Shown here one piece after another: positions 36,707-47,111 of a DNA stretch of 64,000 bases. The stretch is from Bog-473 sp963726135. GTDB taxonomy: Bacteria; Actinomycetota; Acidimicrobiia; Acidimicrobiales; RAAP-2. Position 1 is the stretch's first letter. Each line of letters opens with the position of its first letter. The stretch is from contig CAVSBE010000008.1 in the NCBI GenBank assembly GCA_963726135.1, positions 744,001 through 808,000 on the forward strand, in the 5' to 3' direction. The translations under genes and the position numbers were made by a program. The notes under the pieces are model-generated. The model was not told the DNA's origin. It worked only from the letters and a program-made list of their open reading frames with translations, and made no database searches.

Positions 36707-37903
36707 TCAGACCAAATGCAGCGAAACCTGCTGTCTCAGCGTGCTGACGAATCGTTCTTCGGAAAACCGGGACGCATGGTCCCGGATCTCGTCGCGATCT
36801 ATCGGATGCTCAATCAGTCTGTCGATCGCACCCGAAACAGACGAGACGTCGAGGTTCTCAAAGAAGTAACCGGAAGTGCCCTCCGAGACGGTCTCCAAGT
36901 ATCCTCCCTTCTTCAGCGCGATCGTCGGTTTTCCGAAGCTTGCGGCCTCCAGTGGAGTAAGGCCGTAGTCCTCGAAAGCCGGGGCGATCAACGCGCGAGC
37001 GTGTTCATAGAGCCAGCGAAGCTCGCTATCACTGACGTTCCCGAGAAGGTTGATGTTGGGCGTGGCCGATTGTTGCAGCGTCTTCTCGAGAGGTCCGGTC
37101 CCGACGACAACCAGTTCGAGGTCAGGGCGTTCCGCGAACACACTGAGGATTCGATCGAGATTCTTGTACGGGAGGAGGCGTGAGACCACGAGGAAGTACC
37201 CGTCGTTTGCCAGGGTGCGCGGCTTCTCCACCGGTCCATCGACATCGCACAGGGGAGGCGGAGAGATGATGAGCGCCCGTATCCCGTACACCGACGAGAT
37301 CTCGTCCGAGACAGCTGAGGAGTTCGTGTAGTACGCGCTCGCACTGGCCGCCGCCCTGCGATCCCATCGCCGAAGAATCGGCGTCACGGCACGAAGAGAA
37401 TTTCCGAAAACGAACGAGGTGTGGATCTCGTCCAGCGAGGTTGCAGGGTGCCGCCTCTCATTCCGCACGTCCTGGCTCTTGCGAAAGTAATCGGCCCTCT
37501 TGTAAAGCCAGCGCGCCGGGCAGTGGCAGTAGACGAGTTTCGTCCCCGTCGTGTGGATCCCGTGGGCCCAACCACTCGAGCTGCAGAGCACGATCTTCTC
37601 GTCGACCTCGATTTTGGAGAAGGTGTGGGCCAGGAGAGGCAGCGCGAGCCGATGGTGCCGCCTTAGCAATTGTGAACGATTCAGGTAGGACGGCCGTACG
37701 TCGACATCGCGAAATTCCGGAAACGTGAGATCAGGCTCGTAGAGGGAGGTGTAGATGGGCGCCGCGGGAAAGGCTCGGTGCATCGCCAGCACGACCCTCT
37801 CCGCTCCGCCCCGCTGGGTCAGGTAGTCGTGAACGATCGCTACTGCGCCCGGTTGATCGATGGCACTGTTGCCGACCTCGGCCGACACAACATTCTGTGT
37901 CAC
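36707..37903 (-). CDS. GT4 glycosyltransferase
   Basis: 398 residues from GTG 37903. N-terminal AIVHDYLTQRGGAERVVLAM is the acceptor-domain motif common in polysaccharide GT4 enzymes. The donor domain shows DGYFLVVSRLLPYKNLDRIL and PAFEDYGLTPLEAASFGKP with the E-x7-E-like pair. Upstream in-frame codons exist, but their sequence is not conserved-looking. First of several glycosyltransferases of the accessory locus. Confidence 0.88.
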   Translation of the reverse strand: MTQNVVSAEVGNSAIDQPGAVAIVHDYLTQRGGAERVVLAMHRAFPAAPIYTSLYEPDLTFPEFRDVDVRPSYLNRSQLLRRHHRLALPLLAHTFSKIEVDEKIVLCSSSGWAHGIHTTGTKLVYCHCPARWLYKRADYFRKSQDVRNERRHPATSLDEIHTSFVFGNSLRAVTPILRRWDRRAAASASAYYTNSSAVSDEISSVYGIRALIISPPPLCDVDGPVEKPRTLANDGYFLVVSRLLPYKNLDRILSVFAERPDLELVVVGTGPLEKTLQQSATPNINLLGNVSDSELRWLYEHARALIAPAFEDYGLTPLEAASFGKPTIALKKGGYLETVSEGTSGYFFENLDVSSVSGAIDRLIEHPIDRDEIRDHASRFSEERFVSTLRQQVSLHLV

Positions 37904-38486
37904 TTGTCCAGGAGCTCCATGTGACAGGCGTCTTTCCGGGTGAGATGTGCGCAGCGGACGAGGAAACTGTGCAAACAGTTTGGCAATGGATTCAGGTAAA
38001 AGCTCCCCCGATATTCTGTTTCTCGGTCTCGGCAACGGAAGGGGGAGTTCCACAACTGAAAACAAGGCATTCCAATGTCTACAGCTTGGTGCGCAGAATC
38101 GCGCCAATCAAGTGAGTTTCTGGTGCAGGCCGCCCGACGGGCGGCCGGCGGACTCACCGACGGGCAAAGAACACCCGATATCCCTGGTGGGCCACTCCCC
38201 CGACGGTGGCCCGCCTTAGTACGCTCTCCGCTGGCTGATCACCGCTGCAGATCGGCCCCGACGGTCCGGCACGAACGGCGCGATCTGAGCCATACGGAGT
38301 CCGCGGCGCGGGACCAGGTTCCACGAGAACAGCGGTCGGAACTACACGTCGGTCCACGCCCAGGGCGACGTTGGAGTACTCCCGTACACTCTTCGAGCTA
38401 TGCCCTTGAGCGTGCTCCGCCTCATCGCCTGGGGGCGCCGCATATCGTCGGGCGAGGCGGCTGAGAACAGGCCTCATAGCTAGCCG
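37904..38486. other. Intergenic region, no supported gene
   Basis: About 580 bases between a leftward GT4 and the rightward secreted-protein gene. An 85-codon minus-strand frame (37900-38157) overlaps the GT4 start and resembles nothing. It should contain divergent promoters. I could not identify hexamers or hairpins with confidence. Confidence 0.5.
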
Positions 38487-40788
38487 GTGCCCGCTTACAG
38501 ACATCGACGGCAGCACCGGTTGCACACGGTGCGCTTTGGACCGCGGCACTTCTACCGGCACCACGTGTTGCGGGAGACGCACCCTCATCAATCGAGGGCG
38601 GCGACTCCGACAAGGCACAGGAAGCTGCTTCTCTTGATCGGTGGTCTCGTCGTCTTCCTTGTGGTCGTCGGACTCTTGGGATTGTCGGGTCACCATTCGG
38701 CGTTGCGAACCACACACGAAAGCAAAGACGGAGCCTTTGCCAGCCATTACCACCGTCGGCAACACGTGTGGCGCCGCCGGCTCATGTTCCGCGAACGGCA
38801 ACCCGGTAGCCAACGAGTTTGGAGGTGTGCCAGAGACCGTGGCGGAGCTGACCGTATCCTCTGATGGCGTCGCCCTATCTTCCGCAGCCTGGGAAGAGAA
38901 CTCCCACGCCATCAACACCTACGCCCCAGGAACCGGGTACCCAGAGGGTGAGGCGACGGGGAACAATGGGCCTCCGAGTGCTAATGGCAACGGTGTGTAC
39001 GGCTTGGCGATGGACTCTTCGTACATCTACGCGGCATCCGGCGATGGTGACATGACCCGCCTTAGTCGCGCGAACTGGCTCGATCCAGGCAATGAGGGCA
39101 ACCCCGATCATGGGAGTAACACTGGAGTTGGTCCGCTTGTTGTGGATGCGGCGGGCAATCCGCTGCTGGGCGAAACCCTGTGCGGCGGCAACCTGTTCGT
39201 CACGGACTCCAACGGGGCCTTGGCTGGTGTCGGCTTGTCTCCATCCACGGCCGAAATCAAAAGGGTCCATACGTCGCTCTCGGGCGTCACAGAGACTTGG
39301 AGCGCCCCAGGGGCCAGCGTGCTCACTTGTGACCGGGAGGGCGACATCTGGGCCCTTGTGGAGAACCCTGCGGGCACAGCGGACGGACTGGAGCGCTTCA
39401 CGGACACGGGCAGCCTGGTGACCTCCTTTGCGCTTCCGGCCACCGTTATTGCCCAGGGCATTGCCGCGAGCCCGTCCAGGGACGAATTGCTCGTGCCCGA
39501 CAACGGAGTGGACCAGGACTACAAGTGGTTCAACTACTCCGGAACCCGAACTGGTCAGGTTGGCGTCACGGGTGGTTACCTCCAGGGTTCTGACCCTGGC
39601 CTCATCGGTCCCGACCGCTTCGTGGGACCTCGCTCGGTGGCGATTGATGATTCGGGGAACATCTATACGGCTCAAAACTGTCTCCCTGGCGTTGCGCAGT
39701 CCGTGACCGGGATCACCAGTGGGCCATGCGCCATCATCACCGCGTACCAGTCGAACGGCACGACGGTCGTCTGGCGTGACACGAACGCGAACACTTTTGG
39801 GGGCAACGGTGAGCCCAGCAACGACGACTCTAGGTTCTATGACCGAGACTTCGAGTTCACATGGAACGGGAGCAGCTACCAGCCCTATGCCTTTACGGTG
39901 GACCCATGGGCGAATCCCTCAGACCCTCGAGTATCAAACATAAGGCAAACGGGTGGTGGAAGCACCTTGCCCCAATATGGTGCTGCCACTTACGAGTGGG
40001 AAGCAGATGGGCACGTTTACGGGGCGACCATTTCCTTGACCACGCTCGTTGTCTATGAGCAAGAACCGAATTCCGAAATTATGGCTCCTGTTTACACCTT
40101 GCCCAACCCTGACGGCTACACGGGCCTTTTCGTGGATGTCCGGAACGGGAATATTTGGGGCGTCACAAAGGGCCCTCAGGGTGGCGACAACGTCGTTGAA
40201 TATTCGCTAACGCGCTACGCCTCGAATGGCGCGCCGGAGTACGGCAGCGGCGTCAACTACGGCCTACCACCTGGCCTGGTAGACGTGCGCAGGGTCGACG
40301 TTGAGGGCAATTCCATCTACGTCTCGGGCTTCTCTGCTAGCGACACAGACAGCAGTTCAGTATGGGGCAACTGGGAATCCATCGGCATGACCCTCATCAA
40401 GTTCAACTCCCTGCCCACCACTCCCGGATGGCCTGCCGCTGCGTGGACGACGGATTCGATCTATACGCTTCCGAGCGACGACACGAACGAGTTTTCCGAG
40501 CCTTTCTCGTTCGCCGTGAACACCGGGGCTGGTGTGGTCGGAGTAGCAATGCTGTATGGCCCAAGCACCATGCCAGGAGCTCTTTACCCTTCAGGAGAGG
40601 TTCGAGAGTACAGCATATCAAGCGGAGCGATCGTCAAGACGCTCAACCCGCCACTTCCGGGTACCTACGTAGTTGAGGGCGACCTGGACGGCCAGAACGA
40701 CATTGTGGCCAAGGGTGGTCGCTTCTGGATTGAGGACGACTGGTACACGCGCATCATCGGCATCTGTCGCTCGGACGCGTGCACATAA
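38487..40788 (+). CDS. Large secreted or membrane-anchored repeat/propeller-like protein, copy 1 (frameshifted near 5' end)
   Basis: Main frame runs to TAA at 40788 and encodes about 690 residues beginning ITTVGNTCGAAGSCSANGNP. It shares long identical stretches with the C-terminal two-thirds of the 47112-50171 protein. The N-terminus is in another frame from GTG 38487: basic residues, then a membrane segment KLLLLIGGLVVFLVVVGLLG (about 46-66). The frames join near 38720-38735 with one indel. The body has many G-N-I-Y/G-D-I-W blades (REGDIWALVENP, DSGNIYTAQNCLPG, RNGNIWGVTKGP) suggesting a beta-propeller. Two Cys in NTCGAAGSC may form a disulfide. Family unknown. Lower G+C than the core. Confidence 0.75.
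38740..40780 (+). repeat. Long inverted repeat arm A (paralogous coding sequence)
   Basis: About 2 kb highly similar, in inverted orientation, to 47115-49150. Example: about 39270-39350 matches the reverse complement of about 48530-48610 at nearly every base, including a run through GAGCGCCCCAGGGGCCAGCG. The arms enclose about 6.3 kb with an FkbM methyltransferase, a recombinase remnant, asnB, the GT fusion and an IS3 remnant. Confidence 0.8.
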
Positions 40789-41011
40789 CCATGAATCGTA
40801 ATAGAGCGAGCTGACCCCGTCTGGCTGCCATACAGTTCGATGGAGTGCGCTGAAGGTTTCTCCCGCTATAACCGACGGCCTCGGCCTCAACCGTGACGGT
40901 TACCGACGAGGATCGCCACCCAGTCTCGTCCTCGGTTGGTCAAGGCAGATGTGGATCTGTCAGTTGCTGGAGCCATCGTCGTGAGATGCGGGCGGCGAAA
41001 CGATTCGGCGA

Positions 41012-41824
41012 TTGATCAAGAGCTACGATTGGGGCGTGGTTCGCCGAGTCCTGAAGACAGCAATGCCGTTCGTGCCTGAGCGCGCCCTTCTCATCGCCAA
41101 CCGCTACCCGCGCATCCGGAACCTCTTGCGCGATTCGTTCACCGAAGCGCCAAGAGCGGGACTGGCTGAGGGCAAGATCGGCCGAGGGCCGGCCCGCGGA
41201 CAACCGATCCAAGTCGACATGGCGAGCGACGAGCGGCGGTTGATCGCTGGCACCTATGAGCCGTGGATTCACAATTTGCTTCCGCACATCCTTCGAGACG
41301 GAATGTCGATGTGGGATGTCGGCGCCCACATCGGTTACTACGTCATCACCGCATGTGCGCTGTCCCCGACCGGGCATCATCTCGCGGTGGAGCCAGATCC
41401 AGCCAACGTGGAACGCCTCCGCCACAATCTCGCACTCAACAGCCTGACCGTCGAGGTGATCGGGGCGGCTGTCTCCGATCGGGCGCACAATGTACGGTTC
41501 GAATCGAACAGCGCGCTCGGCCGGATCCGCGAGAGCGGCGATCGGACCGTGCCGGCGGTACCGCTCGATGCGCTCCTCAATGAGCATGCGCCACCGCAAC
41601 TGGTGATGATGGACATCGAAGGAGCTGAGGGAATCGTCATTCCGGCAGCGACCAGGTTTCTCGACGAAGTTCGACCGACCTGGCTGATCGAGCTTCATGG
41701 CGAAGGCGGTGCGGCCGCGTACGAGACCTTGGTCGATCACGGTTACACGGTGAGGCAATCACAGCCAGGTGACGCGGAGCATCTGGCGACATTGCGATCC
41801 CACGCCCTATTCACACCCGTCTAG
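41012..41824 (+). CDS. FkbM-family SAM-dependent methyltransferase
   Basis: 270 residues. SAM-binding motif WDVGAHIGYYVITACALS (motif I), VEPDPANVERLRHNLALN (acidic motif II) and the FkbM C-terminal block VMMDIEGAEGIVIPAA are clear. TTG at 41012 is the first start in frame. GTG 41036 or ATG 41063 are alternatives with similarly weak ribosome sites. FkbM enzymes O-methylate sugars or hydroxyls, which fits a glycan locus. Confidence 0.85.
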   Translation: MIKSYDWGVVRRVLKTAMPFVPERALLIANRYPRIRNLLRDSFTEAPRAGLAEGKIGRGPARGQPIQVDMASDERRLIAGTYEPWIHNLLPHILRDGMSMWDVGAHIGYYVITACALSPTGHHLAVEPDPANVERLRHNLALNSLTVEVIGAAVSDRAHNVRFESNSALGRIRESGDRTVPAVPLDALLNEHAPPQLVMMDIEGAEGIVIPAATRFLDEVRPTWLIELHGEGGAAAYETLVDHGYTVRQSQPGDAEHLATLRSHALFTPV

Positions 41825-42180
41825 CGTACGGTCGCGCAATGCGACGATCCGCTCTGCCGTAGCCACAGTGACAAGCGCGTTGGGGACTCAGTCCCTCGGC
41901 GTCGAGCGTCGCGGCGATTGGGCGGTAGCTCTGGCCTGAATGGCGTAGCTCTCCGAAGCGGTCGATCACCGTTCGTTCGGCTTGGTCCTCGGCGGCATCG
42001 CGGTCGCGTCTCTTGCTGCGCCGTGCTGGCGCGTAGCGGTATTGGCCGACTGCATGGCAACCGGCTGCGCTCTTGGCGTTGCGTCTCGCATCCGCATGGC
42101 GATGAGGACCACTCCAATTGCGCCACATCGCCGACCACCTGACGCACTTCCCATGCGTCGTCAGGATCGTCCAGGGAGGA
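41811..42180 (-). pseudogene. Serine recombinase/resolvase remnant
   Basis: Minus-strand pieces match the end of the catalytic domain and the DNA-binding linker of large serine recombinases: EVRQVVGDVAQLE in one frame, then RNAKSAAGCHAVGQYRYAP and QAERTVIDRFGELRHSGQSY followed by RPIAATLDAEGLSPQR in another. The catalytic N-terminus is missing and the frame is broken at least once. It overlaps the 3' end of the FkbM gene and marks a past mobile-element event. The remaining bases to 42422 hold nothing recognisable. Confidence 0.6.
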
Positions 42181-42422
42181 CTTTGACCGGATCCGTTGAT
42201 CGGCCGAATCGCTACGGGGTGAGGAGGTGACGCTGGTTGATCGGCCACCCAAAGCGAACTCGGATGGCACCCGCATGTCTGCCCTGGTGCATCGTCGACC
42301 CTGACTTCTCAGTGCAAAGCCATCGCAATGTCTGACACGTCCGGCGTCAGCCGCGAGGGGGTTGTCGGCTGTCCCGTTAGCCCTCAGGCGCCGTCTCATA
42401 TTCAGTTGCGCCGCACCGGCGC

Positions 42423-44219
42423 TCACCCGAGTCCCGCCTTGTTGATCCAGCATCCGAGGACGGCGAGATTCCAAACGGCACGCCAATTGACATGACCGGC
42501 CACGAAGCGCCGCCGGAAGGTTTCGACGTGGTCGGTTCTCAGACCCAGACCCTGATATGAGACGGCCGTCATGGCCTCCGCGGACCAGTCGGCCAACTCC
42601 TCGCGGAGCCACGTGTCGAAGGGAAGGGTAAAGGTCGCCTTGGGGCGCAGTGCGACCTCTTTGAGTTGCGGGTCCACGGCTTCGGCCACCAGTGTCTTCA
42701 CCCCACCAGGCGCAGCAGGGTGCGAACGGCGTAGTGCGTTCCCGAATGACACGACGGTCGAGTCCAGCAACGGCACCCGTATCTCGAGGGAATGAGCCAT
42801 GGACATGGCGTCGGTGTCGCGTAGGAGCTGAAAGGGGAGGTAGTTCGACGCCTCGAGTTCTCCCACGTCCTCGGATTTGACGATACCGAGGTCGACCTGC
42901 TCCGTCGGACCCCCACGAAGCCACGCGAGCTCTCCTTCCCCGAGCGGGCCGCGGACCGCGGCGTAAGCCGTGTCAGAGCCTCCCTTTGCCACTGCCTCGA
43001 GGGCCCTCCTTTGGCGGGAATGGGCAAAGCGAGGGAGTACTGCGGACAGACCAGGCAGCCCCTCCCGTAGCTTGGGAGGAGCGTGACGAGCCGCGGCGCC
43101 CAATCGGGCCAGGCGAGGCACGTGCCAAAAGGTCGAGTATGAGCCGAAGATCTCGTCGCCTCCGAGCCCCGAGAGCGCCACAGTGATGCCCGCCTCGCGG
43201 ACGGCCTTGGAGATGACCCAGGAATTGACCCCGTCTACTGACGGCTGATCGAGGTCGCCGACGATCCGATCGATCGATCCCGTCACCTCCGGGCCTGACA
43301 CTGGCACGGTGTCGTGCGGAAGACCAAGGCGACGAGCCAAGGCTGCGGCGCCGGGGGTCTCGTCCTTGGGACCGGGGAACCCGACGGTGAAGCTCCTCAG
43401 ACGGCCGCCAGCTCGAGCGGCCAGCGTGGCGACGAGGGCGGAATCGACGCCAGCTGACAGAAACACGCCCACCGGCACGTCCGACACGAGATGCATCGCC
43501 ACCGCTTCTGCCAGAGCCTCAGCCACTTCGGGCGCGCTGGTTCCGCGGGGCGAGTTTGTTTCAGACACGGTCCAGGACTCCACCGTTGTTCGCCCGGCCT
43601 GCCAACGAAGGAGGGTCCCGGGCAACAGTTCGAAAATCCCCTCCACGATGGTCCGGGGCCCAGGGACCCAACCCAGGCGCAGGTACCGGGAGACCGAGAG
43701 GGAATCCAGACGGTCTCCGGATCGGCGTAGGCCCCGCACTTCCGAGGCGAAGGCGACCGCGTCGGCGAGCGGTCGGTAGTACATCGGCTTGATCCCCAAG
43801 CCGTCGCGGGCCAGCACGAGGGTTCGAGTGCGGTTGTCCCAGACAGCGACCGCGAACATCCCCCGGAGGCGAGAAAAGATCCGCGTGCCCCACTCGTCGA
43901 AGCCTCTCAGGACGACCTCCGTGTCGGAAGTGGTCTCGAAACGGTGTCCGGCGGCTGTTAGTTCACAGTGTAGATCGTGGAAATTGTAGACCTCTCCGTT
44001 GTAAGAGCACCAGAGGGTTCCGTTCCGGCATGACATCGGCTGGTCCGCGGCTTCCGAAAGATCAAGGATTCGGAGCCTCGTGTGGCCGAGCACAGCTCCG
44101 TCGAGAACCTTCATCCCCTCGGCGTCCGGACCGCGGTGGGAAAGGGTGGCGGTGCTGGCGGTGACGAATGAGATGCGTTCCCTTTCCGAGCCGCCTGCCA
44201 TCCCGCATACGCCGCACAC
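42423..44219 (-). CDS. asnB: Glutamine-dependent asparagine synthetase-family amidotransferase
   Basis: 598 residues. The N-terminal Ntn glutaminase starts with nucleophile Cys2 (M-C-G-V-C-G) and has LSHRGPDAEG and CSYNGEVYNF. The C-terminal ATP-pyrophosphatase domain has the P-loop VFLSAGVDSALVAT (usual form SGGxDS, here SAGVDS), ALSGLGGDEIFGSYSTF and SMAHSLEIRVPLLDS. The GTG start follows the GT-fusion stop directly (44219/44220), so the two are probably one operon. In glycan loci such enzymes amidate uronic acids or other carboxyls, so a role in asparagine supply is not required. Confidence 0.88.
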   Translation of the reverse strand: MCGVCGMAGGSERERISFVTASTATLSHRGPDAEGMKVLDGAVLGHTRLRILDLSEAADQPMSCRNGTLWCSYNGEVYNFHDLHCELTAAGHRFETTSDTEVVLRGFDEWGTRIFSRLRGMFAVAVWDNRTRTLVLARDGLGIKPMYYRPLADAVAFASEVRGLRRSGDRLDSLSVSRYLRLGWVPGPRTIVEGIFELLPGTLLRWQAGRTTVESWTVSETNSPRGTSAPEVAEALAEAVAMHLVSDVPVGVFLSAGVDSALVATLAARAGGRLRSFTVGFPGPKDETPGAAALARRLGLPHDTVPVSGPEVTGSIDRIVGDLDQPSVDGVNSWVISKAVREAGITVALSGLGGDEIFGSYSTFWHVPRLARLGAAARHAPPKLREGLPGLSAVLPRFAHSRQRRALEAVAKGGSDTAYAAVRGPLGEGELAWLRGGPTEQVDLGIVKSEDVGELEASNYLPFQLLRDTDAMSMAHSLEIRVPLLDSTVVSFGNALRRSHPAAPGGVKTLVAEAVDPQLKEVALRPKATFTLPFDTWLREELADWSAEAMTAVSYQGLGLRTDHVETFRRRFVAGHVNWRAVWNLAVLGCWINKAGLG

Positions 44220-46541
44220 CTAAGACAGCCTCCGGCGGAGGACACGCCCGTAGAGTTCGAGGACTGCGGCCGCCGAAGCTTCGACCGTCATGGAGGTCGC
44301 TCGTTTCCGCGCATTCTGGCCCAACTCCTGGCGGCGGAGCGGGTCCTCGGCCAACACCCGCAGCGTTGTCGCCAGCTCGTCGGACTGCCCCGGAGTAAAG
44401 AGCAGGCCGTCGATCCCATCGGTTATGAGCTCGGCGGGTCCCCCCGCCCGGGCTGCAACTACCGGCAAGCCGGCAGCCATTCCCTCCAGCACGACCTGGC
44501 CAAAGGGCTCCGGAACGGTCGAGGCGTGTACCAGGACGTCCAACTTCGTGAGCTCCTCCCAGACGTCGTCGCTGAAACCGGAAAACCGAACTCCGCGGAC
44601 AATTCCGAGATCCTTTACGAGCCGGCCGAGCTCCCGCTCATATGCCTCCTCCCCGAAGAGCGCCGACCCGACGATGACCGCCTCCGCTCCACCGTCTGGG
44701 AAGGCCTCGGCGAAGGCTGCGAGGAAGACATGCTGGCCCTTCCAGTGAGCGATCCGTCCGACCATGCCGACACGAAGAGGTCCACCCCGGGCCAACCGGT
44801 CCGGGGTCGGCCGAGTGCACCAGGAAGCGGGGATCCCCGAGGGAACGACGGCGAAGTGCGTTGGCCTACGCGAAACGGTCTCCAGAGTCGAGGTGGAGTT
44901 GGTGATCAGCCCGGAGGCAAAGTGACGGATGGTTCCCTGAGCCACCCGAAGGGCAGGCGGCGGGAGGTAGTCGGAGGCCAGGCGGTCACGGAGATGAATT
45001 ACCAGGGGGACGCCGGCGGCCCGAGCGGCCAGGCCCCCGTACAGGGAAGATTTGAGCGAGTTGGCGTGGACAAGATCGGGCCGCAGCCGCCTCAACCTTC
45101 GGGTCAGGGTGGCCACATAGCGTGCCGAGGCCAGAGCCGCTTCGGGTCGCGCTCCCACCTGATCCCGCCGGAGGTCACGGGCAATCGGTGGGAGTGGAAG
45201 CACCTCCACCTCTGCTCCAGCCTTCTGAAGCCGTTCCGCGAGTGGGCCATCCTCCCCCAGAATCACGTGGGCGTCGACGTCCAGGTTTTCCACGAGCCGG
45301 GCCAAGGCCAGCTCACCGCCCGAGAGGCGGCCCACATGATCGAGGAACACGACCCGTGGACGCGGGTCCAGAGCCCGGGCGTAGACCGCTTGGTTGGCCC
45401 GAGCGAAGGCTGACCAGCTGAACCCCTCGGCATAGGACCTGCAGGCGTGGCGGTCGGGCAAAGCGCCTCTGGCCGCCGTAGTCAGGCGATCCGCCAACGC
45501 TCCCGCGTTCCTCGATTGCACAATCAACGAAGCGTCCAGGCCGGCCACCGCCTCGGGCAGCCCCCCGCAGTCGGTCACCACGACAGGCGTCCCACACGCC
45601 AAGGACTCGAGGGCCACCAGGCCGAATCCCTCGAGCGCGATGCTCGGGACGACGCTCACGTCTGCCGCCTGATAGGCACTGACAAGGTCAACGTCGTCCA
45701 CCCTGCCCTGAAACCGCACCGAACCAGAGATTTTCTCTGCGCGAGCCAGGGCCTGGAGGTCACCCCGAGCAGAACCGTCACCGATTACGAGCAGGGTGGC
45801 GCCTGGAACTGCCTCGACTACCCGCCTCCACGCTACGAGGAGGGTGTCGAGCCCCATTCGCCGGGCGTCCCGATCAAGACGGCGTGCCACCACGGCGACG
45901 AAGCCGTCGTCTGAGAGCCCCAGATGCCGTCGGGTCCGTACTCTGTCGCCCAGGCAGAAGCGGTCGAGGTCGACGCCCGGGGGGATCACCTCCACGCGAG
46001 AAGGATCCACGCGGTGACGCTCGACCAAGATGGCCTTGAAAGCCTCGGAGAGGGTGACGAGTGTGGTGGCGCGTCGGTAGAGAGAGGTCTCCATCAAGCG
46101 CTTGATCGACAGAATCACGGAGCTCCGCTGGCCCGCGACCCGAGACTCCTCGGCCCACGGCCCATGGAAGTGGACGACCAAGGGCTTCGAACGGAGGCGC
46201 GTCGCGAAGACAGGAAGCAGTCCGTAGAGCGCGAAGTGGGAGTCGACTACATCGATACGGTCGGCCAGTCGTGCGGCTGCCCTCCAGTACGACAGAATCC
46301 GCAAAGGCAGTGGCCAAGAGGTCTTGCCCGCCAGAACGTGGCTCGGAGATCTGGTGGGGCCCATGCCCATCCGGATTGTGAAGACAGGCGTGCCTTGGAC
46401 CTCCAAGGCCGAGGCCAAGTCCTCCAGGTACCTGTTCAAGCCTCCTGGGTTCTCATGGGCAAGCGCTTCACCGACCATGAGAACGGTGGGACGTTCAGAA
46501 GGAACGACGTCGGACCTCGTCTTGGCTGGGTCCCCTCGCAT
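44220..46541 (-). CDS. Tandem GT4-GT4 glycosyltransferase fusion
   Basis: 773 residues holding two complete GT4 modules. Module 1 (about 15-370): PTVLMVGEALAHENPGGLNR, donor site VVARRLDRDARRMGLDTLL and ALEGFGLVALESLACGTPVV. Module 2 (about 390-773): VVFLDHVGRLSGGELALARL, GMVGRIAHWKGQHVFLAAF and PEPFGQVVLEGMAAGLPVV. Both E-x7-E-type motifs look intact, so the protein may add two successive sugars. ATG 46541 with AGGA upstream was chosen; upstream in-frame codons to 46733 look non-coding. Stop is immediately followed by the asnB start. Confidence 0.88.
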   Translation of the reverse strand: MRGDPAKTRSDVVPSERPTVLMVGEALAHENPGGLNRYLEDLASALEVQGTPVFTIRMGMGPTRSPSHVLAGKTSWPLPLRILSYWRAAARLADRIDVVDSHFALYGLLPVFATRLRSKPLVVHFHGPWAEESRVAGQRSSVILSIKRLMETSLYRRATTLVTLSEAFKAILVERHRVDPSRVEVIPPGVDLDRFCLGDRVRTRRHLGLSDDGFVAVVARRLDRDARRMGLDTLLVAWRRVVEAVPGATLLVIGDGSARGDLQALARAEKISGSVRFQGRVDDVDLVSAYQAADVSVVPSIALEGFGLVALESLACGTPVVVTDCGGLPEAVAGLDASLIVQSRNAGALADRLTTAARGALPDRHACRSYAEGFSWSAFARANQAVYARALDPRPRVVFLDHVGRLSGGELALARLVENLDVDAHVILGEDGPLAERLQKAGAEVEVLPLPPIARDLRRDQVGARPEAALASARYVATLTRRLRRLRPDLVHANSLKSSLYGGLAARAAGVPLVIHLRDRLASDYLPPPALRVAQGTIRHFASGLITNSTSTLETVSRRPTHFAVVPSGIPASWCTRPTPDRLARGGPLRVGMVGRIAHWKGQHVFLAAFAEAFPDGGAEAVIVGSALFGEEAYERELGRLVKDLGIVRGVRFSGFSDDVWEELTKLDVLVHASTVPEPFGQVVLEGMAAGLPVVAARAGGPAELITDGIDGLLFTPGQSDELATTLRVLAEDPLRRQELGQNARKRATSMTVEASAAAVLELYGRVLRRRLS

Positions 46542-46709
46542 GATCCTGCCAACGCTAGCCAAACCCGGTTGCGCGCCGTTTTGCCATGGCGACACGGGTC
46601 CATCCGCCCGACCCCGTGGCCTGACCCCCTGAGATCGGACCACACGTGAACGGAGCCGATGCCCAGATTGCTGCGCGAAAGGAGAATATTCACGATGCTC
46701 AGACGCAGG

Positions 46710-46896
46710 CCACGCCGAGCAGATCGTCCGCAAGGCTCAACCAGGCCGACCGGATGCTCAACGAAGGCGTGATGTGGCGGCGGTCGCCCGCCACCTCCAG
46801 GCCTCCGAGCAGACTCACCACCGCTGGCGCAACCAGTTCAGGGAATGAAGGCCGACGACGTGAAGCGCTTGAAGGAGCTCGAGAAGGAAATCTCCT
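46710..46896 (+). mobile_element. IS3-family orfA remnant
   Basis: Reading across three frameshifts gives EQIVRK, LNQADRMLNEG, DVAAVARHLQASEQTHHRW, RNQFRE and MKADDVKRLKELEKE, the conserved helix-turn-helix and leucine-zipper region of IS3-group OrfA. No orfB follows directly. 46897-47027 can be read as QIRHDRSKEIGAFASPNGRP, unassigned. Dead element next to inverted-repeat arm B. Confidence 0.75.
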
Positions 46897-47111
46897 TTGA
46901 GTACAAGGTCATCCGCACCCATCAGATCCGTCATGACCGCTCCAAAGAGATCGGGGCCTTCGCCTCACCCAACGGCCGCCCCCGTAGGGTCAAGAACGCT
47001 CAGAGGGGTGTCGCATAGGTGCCGGAGCCACTCTGTCTCACGGGTACGGGGCGTAGACAGATGGCCGGGCGAGGTCCGAAACTCCTACGACCCGTAGTTG
47101 TCTGCCTGCGC

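Noticed and set aside
37900..38157. 85-codon minus-strand frame upstream of the GT4 gene
   Set aside because: It overlaps the GT4 start, has no ribosome site and resembles no family.
40618..40890. 90-codon minus-strand frame across the 3' end of the propeller gene
   Set aside because: A similar antisense frame occurs at the other copy simply because the coding strands are homologous.
42423..44219. Lasso peptide cyclase (asparagine synthetase-like)
   Set aside because: No PqqD-like or transglutaminase-like protein or precursor peptide is nearby, and the glutaminase domain with Cys2 is intact; glycan context fits better.
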